From the NCBI RefSeq assembly GCF_028453695.1, contig NC_135776.1, positions 8,502,663 through 8,566,662 on the forward strand: a DNA stretch of 64,000 bases. The letters run 5' to 3'. The translations under genes and the position numbers were made by a program. Source of the stretch: Augochlora pura. Taxonomy: Eukaryota > Arthropoda > Insecta > Hymenoptera > Halictidae. Positions 10,735 to 21,972 of this stretch are shown in pieces (position 1 is the stretch's first letter; the number at the start of each line of letters is the position of its first letter). The notes beneath the pieces are model-generated. The model was not told where the DNA came from and searched no databases. It saw nothing but the letters and a program-made list of their open reading frames with translations.

Positions 10735-12349
10735 AAATCTATGACGACATTCCTTCTCGTAATTTAATTTGCAGTAGAATGTCGATTATTTGAGCGAATA
10801 GGAGGCTAAGCTTCTTCGTTCCGGCAAACTTGGATAATTGATCTAATTGTGGGAGAAGCAAGATCGCGAATGTATCATAGAGTAACGTGAGTCGAACATC
10901 ATTTCAAGAAATATTTATTCGATTAAAAAGATAAGATATTAAAATAAAACATTATTCGTTGTTTGGAAGTTTCATTAAATGATAGAAATAGTTATCAATT
11001 ATTTCTTATTTGTAAATAAATTTTTAATCGTTGCTTATTAATTATCATCTCATTGCTTATTATTTGTTATTTATTCGGGCTCATGTTATAGTCAGGAAAT
11101 AATGGTAAACAATTGCTCCAAGTAACATTATTGAGTTTTTTAATACGTCGATACTTGATAATAAATGGAAATTAAGATTTATTACGCGTAAATGTAATAA
11201 AGGAACAAGAATAACTTAATATTTGTTTTTTACATAAATTCGAATAAGAAACGACATATCAGATATTATATAAATATTCAGACAAAAGAGAAGCTAAAAT
11301 TATTTGTTACTTGTCATTTCCAAAAGGAACAAATGAAAAATAATATTTTATTTGTAAATAAGCGATAAAAAATAAATTGTTTGCGGGACTGTTTAAATGA
11401 TGTTTTAATTAATTGAAACACTTAGTTATCATTTGCAAATGAAACAATCAATTAGTACTGCGCATACAACAAACATTTATTAATTCTTTATTCGAGGTTT
11501 GATGTAACATGTTTCCTAATCAAAATAAACAAATAATTCGATAAATGTATTACCAACGCCATTACCAAACAAACAAACGCTCACCTAAAATATGTTAGTT
11601 CATGTATCTGGTCAATTTTAATTTCAATTGTATTTTTCACCGATAGTCTAACGCCGAATATCATTCATTCATGAATGAAGTTCATTATTAAAATTTAAAA
11701 ATTCCAATCTTCGATTCATTATTTTTAATTACAGTAATCGTGGACTTTCCATCTGTTGCTGAATTAGATACATGTTAAGTTTTTGAATACTTGATAATAT
11801 TCATTGAAACTCGAATTTTATTAGCAAATTCTTATTTTTCGATGCACGCGATATAAATGGAATGTATAAACAATTAAGCGGTAGGCTAACAGGCATTAAA
11901 CTTCATTATTTGAAGCGTGAAAGATGCGTGTACCGTCATGTAAATGTTCGCATAGACAGAGTATAGTATTTGCGTTGATACCTGAAACTGTTTTTATCAT
12001 TTTGTTCATCTCTGCGAAACGTGCAAGGTTGTTTTACACAGACCTAACGGGTTGCTTAGATGGTTTCATTTACATGGTCCAACTTATGTGCAAAAGAAAG
12101 AGATATTCGAGACGATCACTGCTTATAGTTGCAACAGATCAGATTTGCAGTAGTGAATGGAAAATGCATATCGAGTTATAAGAAGCAGATCGCTGAAGTT
12201 CAGATAGTGTCAGGGAAGCATAAATAAACAATATCGGAAGCTGTTACTAAATATTAAAGTGCAAGTATTCAAATTTCAATTATTCAAATTCTAAATATTC
12301 AAATTTATGTATTCAAAACTTAGATATTAAAAATTCAAATATCTGAGTA
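10735..12349. other. AT-rich non-coding DNA
   Basis: If the minus-strand exon is real, this is upstream intron. The 85-aa plus frame at 11924-12181 has no recognisable features. From about 12250 words such as TATTCAAAT recur loosely ahead of the 32-bp array. Confidence 0.45.
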
Positions 12350-12445
12350 GACAAATAGTGAAATAGTCAAATAGGTAAACAGACAAATAGTGAAGTAATC
12401 AAATAGGTAAACAGACAAAAAGTAAAATAGTCAAATAGGTAAACC
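12350..12445. repeat. 32-bp tandem repeat, three units
   Basis: Units start at 12350, 12382 and 12414 with GACAAA and share CAAATAGGTAAAC. Looser AAATAGTCAAAT words continue to about 12545. Confidence 0.85.
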
Positions 12446-12677
12446 AAAAAATAGTCAAATTTTAAAATGATCAAATGGTTATATAGTAAAATAGTAAAAT
12501 ATTAAAAAGATTGAACTTCAAATAGTTAAATAGTCAACTAGTCAAAACTTTTAACCTCAAATATTCAGTTTTAATTCATTTTCACTTTTAATTGAAGATA
12601 ATTTTCCTGACCTACACTAGTTCTACTTTATAAGTATTAATACAGTTTTTGTATATAATATAGAATCTTACAGTTAA

Positions 12678-12983
12678 CCCCTTGCACTACGATTCCTCCA
12701 ACGTTATATTAATTAAAACTTATTTATCCTTAATATTTTCCCTAATAGGACCAAACAATTTTTGTTTCGCTATTGTTCTTATTTACTTTAATTTCTAGTC
12801 TTTGATAACATACGAATTAGATTTAATTTCGATTCACAAGAAATTAGAAGAAATAATTATAATAATATCATTTACATTCTAAATAAAATAAAATTGGTTA
12901 GAAGAAATTAATAGTATTCATATTTAGTAGATCTTGCATGAAATGTTTTTCACGTGTCTGACTCGTTATTATAGTGCAATGGG
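12678..12983. mobile_element. TTAA-flanked MITE, 306 bp
   Basis: TTAA at 12674-12677 and 12984-12987 flanks short inverted ends (left CCCCTTGCACTA, right inverted CCCATTGCACTA). Structure and target site match a non-autonomous piggyBac-like element; the interior is AT-rich with no frame. Confidence 0.65.
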
Positions 12984-13524
12984 TTAATACAACAATCTCT
13001 TAAATAAACATGATAATTTACAAATTATTTTGCAACATGATGTAACAATTTCTAGTGCTAACCCAAAATCACCACTTGACTGCAATGAATTAACATAAAC
13101 TGGTACTTAATAAAAGCTGAAAAGCACAATTCATCGATGATATGAACAAAACAACAACATTGTTAAAAGTAATTCAATTATCACCCTTCTTATATCGACT
13201 GAGTATTAACTCTACCGGTTCATTTCCTGCATCGGCTTTTTATAGTAATACTCGACAACCTCGACCGTCGAGGTATGTGCGAACATACATTATGCACTCG
13301 CGATTCAATGAATTATGCAAATAAATCGATAAACGCCGACTCGTAATGCGTTCTTACCTATGCATACTCTTAACGCGAGAGGTGATCTTCTTCCTCGAGT
13401 CATCTCAACGTCCGTTAGACCGCCTCGCGAAATCTGCAACAAAAAGCATCAATCATTCGTAAATGTTCCATTCAATTTATCATACTCGTATCTTTATAAT
13501 TAAACCGCATATCATCTTCTCATA
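12984..13524. other. Non-coding DNA
   Basis: A mildly GC-richer patch at 13190-13440; no recognised gene or element end. Confidence 0.45.
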
Positions 13525-13650
13525 CTATTCTCATACCTTTCTCATACCATTCTTATACTATTCTCATACCTTTCTCATACCATTCCTATACTATTCTCAT
13601 ACCTTTCTCATGCCGTTCTCATATCATTCTCATACTATTCTTGTTCTCAT
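13525..13650. repeat. 33-bp higher-order repeat of TTCTCATAC words
   Basis: Three units at 13525, 13558 and 13591, each made of three roughly 11-base subunits (CTATTCTCATA, CCTTTCTCATA, CCATTCTTATA), then a partial unit. Since 33 is a multiple of three, it gives a repetitive plus frame (13463-13660, Tyr-Ser-His-Thr-Phe type), which is a by-product of the repeat. Confidence 0.9.
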
Positions 13651-14990
13651 ACTACGATAGTTTTATTTTACAAAAATTATGATAGAATTAGAGAAATTTT
13701 TTGCTAAAAATTGGCTAACTTTGGCAATAATTATTTCTTAAATCTTAATATCAAAAAATGATATTTAGAGTTTGAAACCTCTGCTTTAAGATAATATCTC
13801 AGGATTTTAACGTTTAATGCACCCTTACCACTGCAACCCTCTAAATGCAACACCATATTTGTCGTTATCAAAATTTCAAAATTTAACGAAAATTAACAAG
13901 CTTCCTAATATCTTTTTTGCAGATGCGGTTTACCAAAAATACAAAGAACTACTCTGCAATTTTTATTCGCAAGGTTACAGCAGTTTAAGGTAATCCTTGC
14001 GTTGCATTTGAATCGATTGAATGATTTTCGGAAAAAACACGTTGAATGACTGATGCGAAGTCTGACACGCGTTCAAAGTGCGCGCAGTTTCGCTCCCGGA
14101 AATTTACTGGATGTGATTGAGCGTTTCTGCAGTTTTTAATCTCGCTTACGTATTCTTCAGGAAAACTCCACCCCTTGCGCAGGTGTGATGGACAGTCGCT
14201 CGAGTTTCGCAAGCAATCGCGCACGAATAGAAATTCTGTTTCTTATTTGTAAAGCGTGTTGGAAATCGGGGGTACACGTTTTTCTAAGCACACGTGCATT
14301 TATATGTCGCAATTTTTGCGAGTATTGGTACATTATTTGAAACGGAAGAAATTTAAAAAAATTGTGTATGTTTTTGATGATATATTCGATAGATTACTCA
14401 AGTTATTTTTATAATAGTAGTATTTTATTATTAAAAACATAATAAAATACTGTCAGAAATTTGAAAAGAAACGAATTCTTTAAATTGATTTTACTATGAC
14501 AGTTTTATATTAATTTTATAGTAACATGTCGTTGGACAAATATGTCGTTAATAAATACACGAAACCTACTGGCTAGTCTACTTACTATATTTAATATAAA
14601 AAATACCTGCCAAATACTGAAAGTAAATAATATTTTTTACTTTATAATAATGTTAAGATAGAATTCATTTAAAGTTTTCGTCATTTTTGTTATAATGTTA
14701 TACTTATTGAGAAATGTCTTCTTATACAAAAATTAATCATATTCTATAAAAAAAAGTCTTATAGATAAATGTACTCTTATTTATTAAATCGAGTATAGAT
14801 TGTAATAGAAATAGCGAGAAGTTTAAATGGTATTTATGTAAAGTCATGATATTTTTATAAAGCAATAAACGTCAGTGACTTATAATGTTCCAATCAATTT
14901 CGTTTAAAAGAATATGATATAGTATTAAAATTTAAATTTAGCATTCAAGTAAATTTCTCTTAAAACAATATAATTTATTATTCAAAATTT
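13651..14990. other. Non-coding DNA with one GC-richer patch
   Basis: The patch 13980-14270 carries a 79-aa minus frame. A donor-like ACGTAAGC occurs within it on the minus strand, but no convincing acceptor is seen upstream and no family is recognised. Confidence 0.4.
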
Positions 14991-15360
14991 AAATTGAGCA
15001 TTCAAATCAATTTCTATTGAAAACATACGATCTATTCCACGAAAAAGTTTTCCTACTGTCAACAACTTTAGAATACAAAATATGAGACGAGGCAAGAGAA
15101 GAACATTCTCGTCTTGTAGAAATATAACGAGTCAGAAAGAAAAATACGTTTCTCAGACAGAGAAAATGTATTTCAGGCAGAAGAGGAAGACGGAACGAAA
15201 GAAACGTCTCTTTCATGAGGAAAAGAACAAAGATTCCAGAAAGACGTTGACGACGATGAATGTTTTCTCTGACGTCATTTGTTCCTTGAATCCACAGGAA
15301 GATAGATTGAGTGTTTAGGATGTCAAGATGGAGCTCGCGTACTTATCATACAGGTAACGA
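14991..15360. other. Purine-rich tract with short frames
   Basis: Plus-strand purine-rich sequence at about 15080-15310 supports a 78-aa Lys/Arg-rich frame (15082-15318) and an opposite 69-aa frame. The charge follows from GA-rich composition; no domain is recognised. Confidence 0.4.
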
Positions 15361-16010
15361 CGAGAGCAACTACGTTTCTTGCATTATACTTTTATTATTA
15401 TTTGCAGAATATCGCGAGTACTCTCAGATTTTTCTAGATTTATAGAAATTAATTATAAAATGACACGATTATTACCACAAGATAAAGTTAATATCGTAAA
15501 CATTACTTTCGCAGATTTTGTTTTATTAAATTAATTCCTTTGATTTCATTGAGTTATTCTGGTCTCTGAATGGGTGATTGGCGTGTTAATAAACATCAAA
15601 AATTCATAGCAACAAAATTATATTACCTTTATGTAATTTTTGTAATTAATTATTTCTTACAAATTATTTTATTAGGAATTCTTTTAATTTATTATTTTGT
15701 TGCATTCTGAGATCAGAGAAACTAGATGATATCAAAGCAATTAGGTTAATAAACTAATAATAATAACAATAGAACAAAGTCTGAGAACTTAATGTTTACG
15801 ATATTAATTTTATAATATTAATGACGAAATTATATAATTAATTTTACAATATTAAATACTTTATTACTAATTTTATAATATAAATTACAATGAGTAAGCT
15901 ATTAAAATACCTATCAAATACCTTTTTTATTATAGCAGAACGAACTTTCTTCCTCACCTAATGCAGTACCAAATATAATAACTCTGTCTAATCGGTAAAA
16001 TAAAAGCCGA
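15361..16010. other. AT-rich non-coding DNA
   Basis: No gene, element end or ordered repeat seen. Confidence 0.5.
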
Positions 16011-16477
16011 TACAAATTGATGTCTCTGACATGGCGCTACGTACGAAACAAAATTTTCTTCAGTGTTCTTAGCACATTCTGGCTGGTCTGTCGGGAACAC
16101 TTCCAAATAGTATGGTCCGTAAAAAACGTTGTAGAGACTCGCGCGTGTATAGCTCTGCCAAATGCCAGAGTACTACAAAAACCGTGGAAAGGAGCAAGTT
16201 CGACGCTCCAAAGGATATTTGTTGGCATGAAATTCTGTAGCAACCGTGGCTTGAGATCGAAATTGTCAGGATTGGAACGGAATACGCGAGTTTTGTGATG
16301 GAGGGGGTGTCAGAAATAATATTTCGAGTGGATCAGCGTGATCTGGTAACCAGCACTGTCCTGTGTCGCCATAGAGATAATTCGCGCATGCATCAGTTGT
16401 TTTTAAACCGTTTCTGGCTTCTTTTTTCTCTTCCTAGCGTTCTTCTCTCGTTAACCATCGAGTTTAACTGATAAAAT
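16011..16477. other. GC-richer patch, no recognised product
   Basis: Frames of 93 aa (plus, 16017-16298) and 68 aa (minus) overlap. Neither resembles a family I know and neither has convincing splice sites. Confidence 0.4.
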
Positions 16478-16481
16478 TTAA

Positions 16482-16722
16482 CCCTTTACACTCGAACGAC
16501 ACTTCTGAGGCGCTATTAAAATTGTTATACCACGTTCTAAAATTATTTTTATAGACATCACCAAAACTTAAATCTAAAAAGTTGTTAAAAATGTAACTGT
16601 TATACGAATTATGAGACTCAATTTCATATACATAAAATGTACTTTGTTATACAGAACGAAATTGCTACGACTTAGAGAAATTATTTTAAATTTGATGTTG
16701 AAATGGCTTCGAGTGCAAAGGG
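16482..16722 (+). mobile_element. piggyBac-like MITE family 1, copy a (241 bp)
   Basis: TTAA at 16478-16481 and 16723-16726. Left end CCCTTTACACTCGAAC; right end inverted CCCTTTGCACTCGAAG. The interior (GGCGCTATTAAAATTG, then CCACGTTCTAAAATT) is shared with the copy at 16805 and, inverted, with the one at 42442. Non-autonomous. Confidence 0.8.
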
Positions 16723-16804
16723 TTAAATTAGAATTACTCCCAACTTCTGACTAATTTAAACCTAAATGCCAATGGAAGGACGTGTTTCTATGTCGCGTTG
16801 TTAA

Positions 16805-17028
16805 TCCTTCGCACTCGAACGACGAAAAAATATTGTATCACGTTTCAAAATAATTTTAACATTATAATAACATCATTTAACATTATTTAATATTATTTAA
16901 CACTATAATATTATAATAAATTCAGTAAATACATCATATAGAATACAGTAAGTTACTTCAACTGGAAATACTATAGGTCAGAGAGACGATTTTAAATATC
17001 GAATTAAAATAGCTCGGAGTGCAAAGGG
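16805..17028 (+). mobile_element. piggyBac-like MITE family 1, copy b (224 bp)
   Basis: TTAA at 16801-16804 and 17029-17032. Left end TCCTTCGCACTCGAACGAC; right end inverted CCCTTTGCACTCCGAG. Same orientation as copy a, 82 bases away. Its right target site directly abuts a mariner end. Confidence 0.8.
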
Positions 17029-17034
17029 TTAATA

Positions 17035-17200
17035 TTGGGTTGGCGAATAAGTTCGTAGCGTTTTTATATTTTTTATTATTTTGCAACGATTTGTTGCTGT
17101 TTAACAAAGTGTTACCCAATACTTCCTTAATCAGATATTCGCATCTGTACTGACTATTACAAAATTCCCACATTCCACTAAAATCCTGACAGAAATAAAA
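17035..17200 (+). mobile_element. Mariner 5' end fragment (irritans-type ITR)
   Basis: TTGGGTTGGCGAATAAGTTC following a TA dinucleotide (17033-17034) matches the mariner inverted terminal repeat style (GGTTGGC then AATAAGTTCGTAGCG). The next bases read like a mariner 5' untranslated region (AATACTTCCTTAATCAGATA). No transposase frame follows and no 3' repeat is seen, so this is a truncated end; the right boundary is approximate. Confidence 0.65.
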
Positions 17201-17779
17201 GATATTTGAAAATGGCTAGAGGCAGCTTCAATAATTGCAAGAGTCGACAGTGTCCACGCGATTGCGCGTCCATTGTTTGTCGGATTACATAATACGCTGG
17301 GATTCACGGTGAATCACGATGATCTCGTTAACATAAAATTGTTTCGGATCCTAATCCAGAAGCGTCGGCGCGATGCACCGCCTCCACGCTGGCTTAGACA
17401 AGTTCTGAAACGCAATTGCGCTCTGTTTCGAATATCGTTTACCGGCTCGGACACGGTTCTCGCTGTTCACCGCCGAAATGAGAGACGCGCAGTTTTTAAG
17501 TAGGCCAGGTAGCGGACGCGCGCGATTGTCGAATATCGAGGTATACGCATCCATGAAATGTTCCGTTAAGCCGCGTCAACTCTTCGCGCGCTTGTGATCT
17601 GTCGACGCTTCGTTGTTTTTTATTTATTGAGAAAGTGTAGTTATTACTACGGGTGCACGCTTTGTTAAGATATCTTTCGTCAATGAGATTAAAGGGCCGT
17701 TTGTGATGACAGAAAATTTTTGCATTTTATTTTGTAATGCGTAAGGTAATTTAGTTTGGGCCAAATGTGATTTCTACTT
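17201..17779. other. GC-richer island, no recognised product
   Basis: CpG-rich stretch, mainly 17220-17600. Overlapping frames of 76 aa (plus) and 67 aa (minus) have no recognisable domain. Confidence 0.4.
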
Positions 17780-18523
17780 TAATTGAAACTTTGTTTATAC
17801 TTCGATGCAAACTTCGGTTTAATTTTGAATTCGAGCATGATTCAAACGTTAATACTAATTTACTTTACATTTGGCTTTAAACATTATTCTGAATTTTATT
17901 TAAAATTTAATTCGAACATTATTCAAACTTTATCCAAACTCCATTCAATCTTTATTCAAATATCATTTGCATTTTATTTAAATTTTTTGGAGACTATTCC
18001 ATTTTTATTCAAATTTCATTTAAACTTTATTCGAACTTTATTCAAACATTATTCATACTCCAACTCGAACTGCAAATCAAACTACATTGCAAATGTCCAA
18101 GCAAATTTCAATCTAAACTTCATTTCAAATTTTATTCGAACTTCAATTATAACTTTAATTGTAACTCCACTAAAATTCATCCAAATTTCAATTCAAACTT
18201 TATAGAAACATGAAATCAGAATTAAATTTAAACATAACTTAAAATTGATTCAACTTTGATCTAAAATACTTGAACTTAAAACTGTTCTTTTTATTAACAA
18301 AGTAAATGCTACAATTTTGTTTCATCTTTATTCGAATGTCATTCAAACTGTATTCAAACTTCACTCCATTTTTATTCAAATTTAATTCAAACTTTATGCA
18401 AACTCCATTCAAACATCCTTTAAATTGCATTCAAATTTCAATTGAAACATCAATTAAAACTTCAATTGAAATTTACTCAAACTTCAATCGAGACTTCATT
18501 TAAACTTCAAACCTCATTTAAAT
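17780..18523. repeat. Degenerate ATTCAAACTT-type array, about 740 bp
   Basis: Words such as TTTATTCAAACTT and AACTTCAATT recur every 10-14 bases with drift. Translations give Phe-Ile-Gln-Thr-Leu repeats (for example the 140-aa plus frame at 17783-18205), a by-product. A sister array lies at 21429-21972. Confidence 0.85.
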
Positions 18524-20340
18524 TGAGCAGAGAAAATTTTTTTATTATTTACATACCTACTTTTCTATTAAAAAAATATTTAAAACAGCTTTTCTTGTCT
18601 TTGCAATAAAAAAGATCAGCCTCCAGCATAATGTATATTAAAACGAAGAAGGAGCTCATTACTACGTCACAAATATCATTAAAAATTTTCCTATTACTGC
18701 TGTGTGAATCGCAATTCTGATTAGGTTTGTTATAGTCTAAGGTCTTAGGTTAGGTAACCTAGGTACAGTTAATTCTCTTATATTGTCTTTCAGCTGGAAC
18801 AATTTGCGACGAGGAGATACGATTATTCGATCCTTGTGTCTCGCTTTTATAGGTAAAGTGACTACAAGAGGAAATTAAACCCCGGAAATTAAAAAATTCT
18901 AAAGCGCCGGGGGTATGTATACTATGTATAGATATACATAGCATAATTCTCTTTTCCCGTGTAGATTCACTTTACGGAGTGAAAATTAATTCGCAAATAT
19001 TTGGCTATTTTTCATCTAACATAATTTACAAACTATGTAAGATTAAACAAATAAGTTCAACCAAAAGTTACGTCTTTTGACCGAATATATCACGTGATAT
19101 GAAAAATATCGATTACTTGTTGGCAGCTTTCTCTAATTATTTAAACAATTAATAAATTGAATAGTATGTATTAGATTTCGAGAAAAGAAATAAATTTTGA
19201 TTCTGTCTAGTACAGTTTGCAAATTATAAGAATGAAGTAAAAAATAACCGACTGTTTGGCTGTTAATTTCCAACACTTAAAATAAATTTATGCAAGAGAA
19301 AGAATTGTGTAATACATATTTACATATGCTTTACATATTTCCAAGGTCTCCGAATTTCTTCAATTTCCTCGTTGGGGCTTATCCCTTGTTAGGCAATCTT
19401 TACTTTGCATAAATATCCGCAGTCCAATAATAAATCTATAGTTTTTAAATAAATCAAAGGAATTGTTTAAATGTACATAATCACGTAATTTTTTATGTTA
19501 CGTTAAATTTCTTAGTTTTTGTTGTGTTATGCGAAATTGTCGATTATTGATCTGCAATTTAACATATTCAACTTACATATTCGATCATCCCCTAACATAA
19601 TTAATGCAACCGTCCTATCATACATTTTGAAGGAATAATTTTACTTATTTTATAATATTTTATACACTTATAACATTTTATCTTTATTAATAATTATCGG
19701 TAGCTTCGATACGAATAATAAAGGATATTATTCGAACACAAAATAATCGCATAACTCTCGTACGATATCGTACATTTTTTCCCTTAAAATTCTTATTTTC
19801 CGTTCAGCTTTGCAACATCGTTGAAAAAAGCCTCGCAGCAGAATTTTCGCGAGTTTTACTGGAACTTCATCCTGTACCATTCAACAATCCTGCCAGTTGC
19901 GAATTTTTTTTCCCCGGTAGCGCTGCCAAGTTCGTCCATGAATATACCGCGATTTCCACGAATATTGTGCGCGGATTCGTGATTGTGAATGCAATACCGG
20001 AATTCTTGGGAACGATTTCGCGATTTCCTTTTCCTCATTTTCATATCTATATTATGCATACAGAGGAAATAATATTATGATAGCGGTTTTAGAATGCGGT
20101 CAACAACTGCGTGAAAAACACTTATCTTAGATTTTTCATCTGGTTGCCTTACGAATATATTTTCTTGCTTTTGCCACGCGAACTTGCTGAAGAAAAATGC
20201 CACTGTTTGTTGACTACGTGGTAAGTTGAATGAGTTCATGTCTGTGTCATGTTTGATGTATTTCAATTTGAGAACTGTCTCTGAATTTATTTATTAATTA
20301 ATATTATTTCTTTTTAGTCAATTTTTATTTATATTTTTAG
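18524..20340. other. AT-rich DNA with a few element-like words
   Basis: Holds a CCGCAGTCCA dispersed-repeat end (19404-19430). At 18746-18763 TTAGGTTAGGTAACCTAG contains two TTAGG units and a palindrome, but no telomeric array. At about 19800-20240 it is slightly GC-richer with 63-67 aa minus frames, unrecognised. Confidence 0.4.
19404..19430 (+). repeat. Dispersed repeat end (CCGCAGTCCA motif), copy 2
   Basis: TTTGCATAAA then TATCCGCAGTCCAATAA, same orientation as the copy at 1343-1369. Only one end is visible. Confidence 0.5.
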
Positions 20341-20585
20341 AAATACTTTTTACTTTCAACAGATATTTTTTCTGTTTAAAAAGTTATTCGTATATATTTA
20401 AATACTTTTTATTGTTAATAATTCTTTATTTACATTTGTATGAATCCTCTTTATTTTAATAGATCCTTTTACTGTTTAATAAATGTTTATGCATATAATT
20501 CTAAGTACTTCTTATTTTTAATAAATCATTATTCATATACTTATAAATCCTTTCTATTTTTAATAAATTTTTATTCATATATTAC
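20341..20585. repeat. Higher-order tandem repeat, alternating 59/42-bp units
   Basis: Units with an A-ACTTTTTATTTTTAATA-like core begin near 20341, 20400, 20442, 20502 and 20544. Steps alternate about 59-60 and 42 bases, giving a dimer of about 102 bases. Strongly diverged. Confidence 0.6.
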
Positions 20586-21428
20586 ATCACATTGAAATCA
20601 TGCCCAATAAGTATGTTATTATTACAATGACTGCTGGAATTTCTGAATCATGTCATATAAGTGACGCGTCGACGTGTAAAGGGAATTACCTACACACATC
20701 CTTGAACATCAATTTAATCATTCTTCACAATAGTAAGATTTGTTTAAAAGTAACAGCAAGTCGATTAAACAGATTGAGAAATATCTTTCAATTTTTACCG
20801 TAAAACTAATTGTAAGGCATATTTAATCCTATATTTTCTGAATTATAATGAGTTAACCGTTCATCAATAGCATTTACATTCTCAATTTATGAACATTTTT
20901 CACAATTTCGCTGCGCTCATTTAATTGCAAAATTGATTAATCTGTAATTGGATTCCGATATTCGTATAAAAAGGATTAAATTTCCATCACTGTTGCAACA
21001 CAGCTTTCGAAAACCTTTTTGATTAATTTATATTTATATTTCGATTACGCTATCAGTTATTTATGGAATCGTATCGATTAAATTACGGTAGAAGTGCTAC
21101 CGTTTGTATGTACTACGTGTAAACATTTCGAACAGTAGAGGCAATTTTCTTGCATAATGCAGCATGTGACGTAAGATATAGGTTTATAAATTCATGGAAA
21201 TATGTAATTACGTATGAAAATGTAGGAATTAATTTATTTTGTTCTTTGACCTGAATGAGATGATTTAAATATGTCATTTAAATATGCATTTCATGGTTCA
21301 TAGAAATGTTTATTTAAACAGAATTATTTTATTGGTTACAGGACATGTAATGGTCGTACATTTATTATTCAACAAAGCAAAGTTTCAAAATTGTTTCCAA
21401 TGAATTTTGAAAGGAGTTATAAAACTCT
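20586..21428. other. AT-rich non-coding DNA
   Basis: Short frames only (67 aa at 20600-20803). Nothing recognised. Confidence 0.5.
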
Positions 21429-21972
21429 GATTCATACTTTAATACAAAGCTTCGATTATACTTTGATAAAAACTTTTATTCAAGATTAATTCAAGCTTTA
21501 TTTAAATTTTATTCAAACTTTATTCAGGCTTTACTCAAATTTTATTTAAGCTTCATTCAAGCTTTATTGATACTTCGTTTAATTTTTATTCCAACTCCAT
21601 TAAAACACTCTTCAAATTTCAGTTAAACTTTAATTCAAACTTCAATTCATATTTATTCAAACTTCAATTGAGAATTCATTCAAATTGTATTAAAATATTA
21701 TTCAAACTTCAATTCAGATTGAAAATTCAAACTTTATTCAAATCTGATTCATACTTCAATTGAGAATTCAATCAAATTGTATTAAAATATTATTCAAACT
21801 TCAATTCAGATTGCAAATTCAAACTTTATTCAAATTTGATTCATACTTCGTTCAATCTTTCTTCAACCTTTCTTCAAAATGCAATTCAAACTTCGAATTA
21901 AACATCAATGAAAGTCAATGGATTCAGACTTAAAAAACGTGATTTAAAATCGATTCAAACTTGAATCTAAAA
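21429..21972. repeat. Degenerate ATTCAAACTT-type array, second locus
   Basis: Same word set as 17780-18523 (TTATTCAAACTT, AACTTCAATT). Includes the clean 92-bp duplication listed separately. Confidence 0.85.
21662..21845. repeat. 92-bp tandem duplication within the array
   Basis: Copies 21662-21753 and 21754-21845, both starting CTTCAATTGAGAATTCA, are nearly identical, so duplication occurred recently inside the older array. Confidence 0.92.

Noticed and set aside
17783..18205. 140-aa plus frame as a protein
   Set aside because: It is a translation of the ATTCAAACTT array, with simple Phe/Ile/Asn/Thr repeats.
18746..18763. TTAGGTTAGG as an insect telomere repeat
   Set aside because: Only two units, followed by a palindrome; no array.
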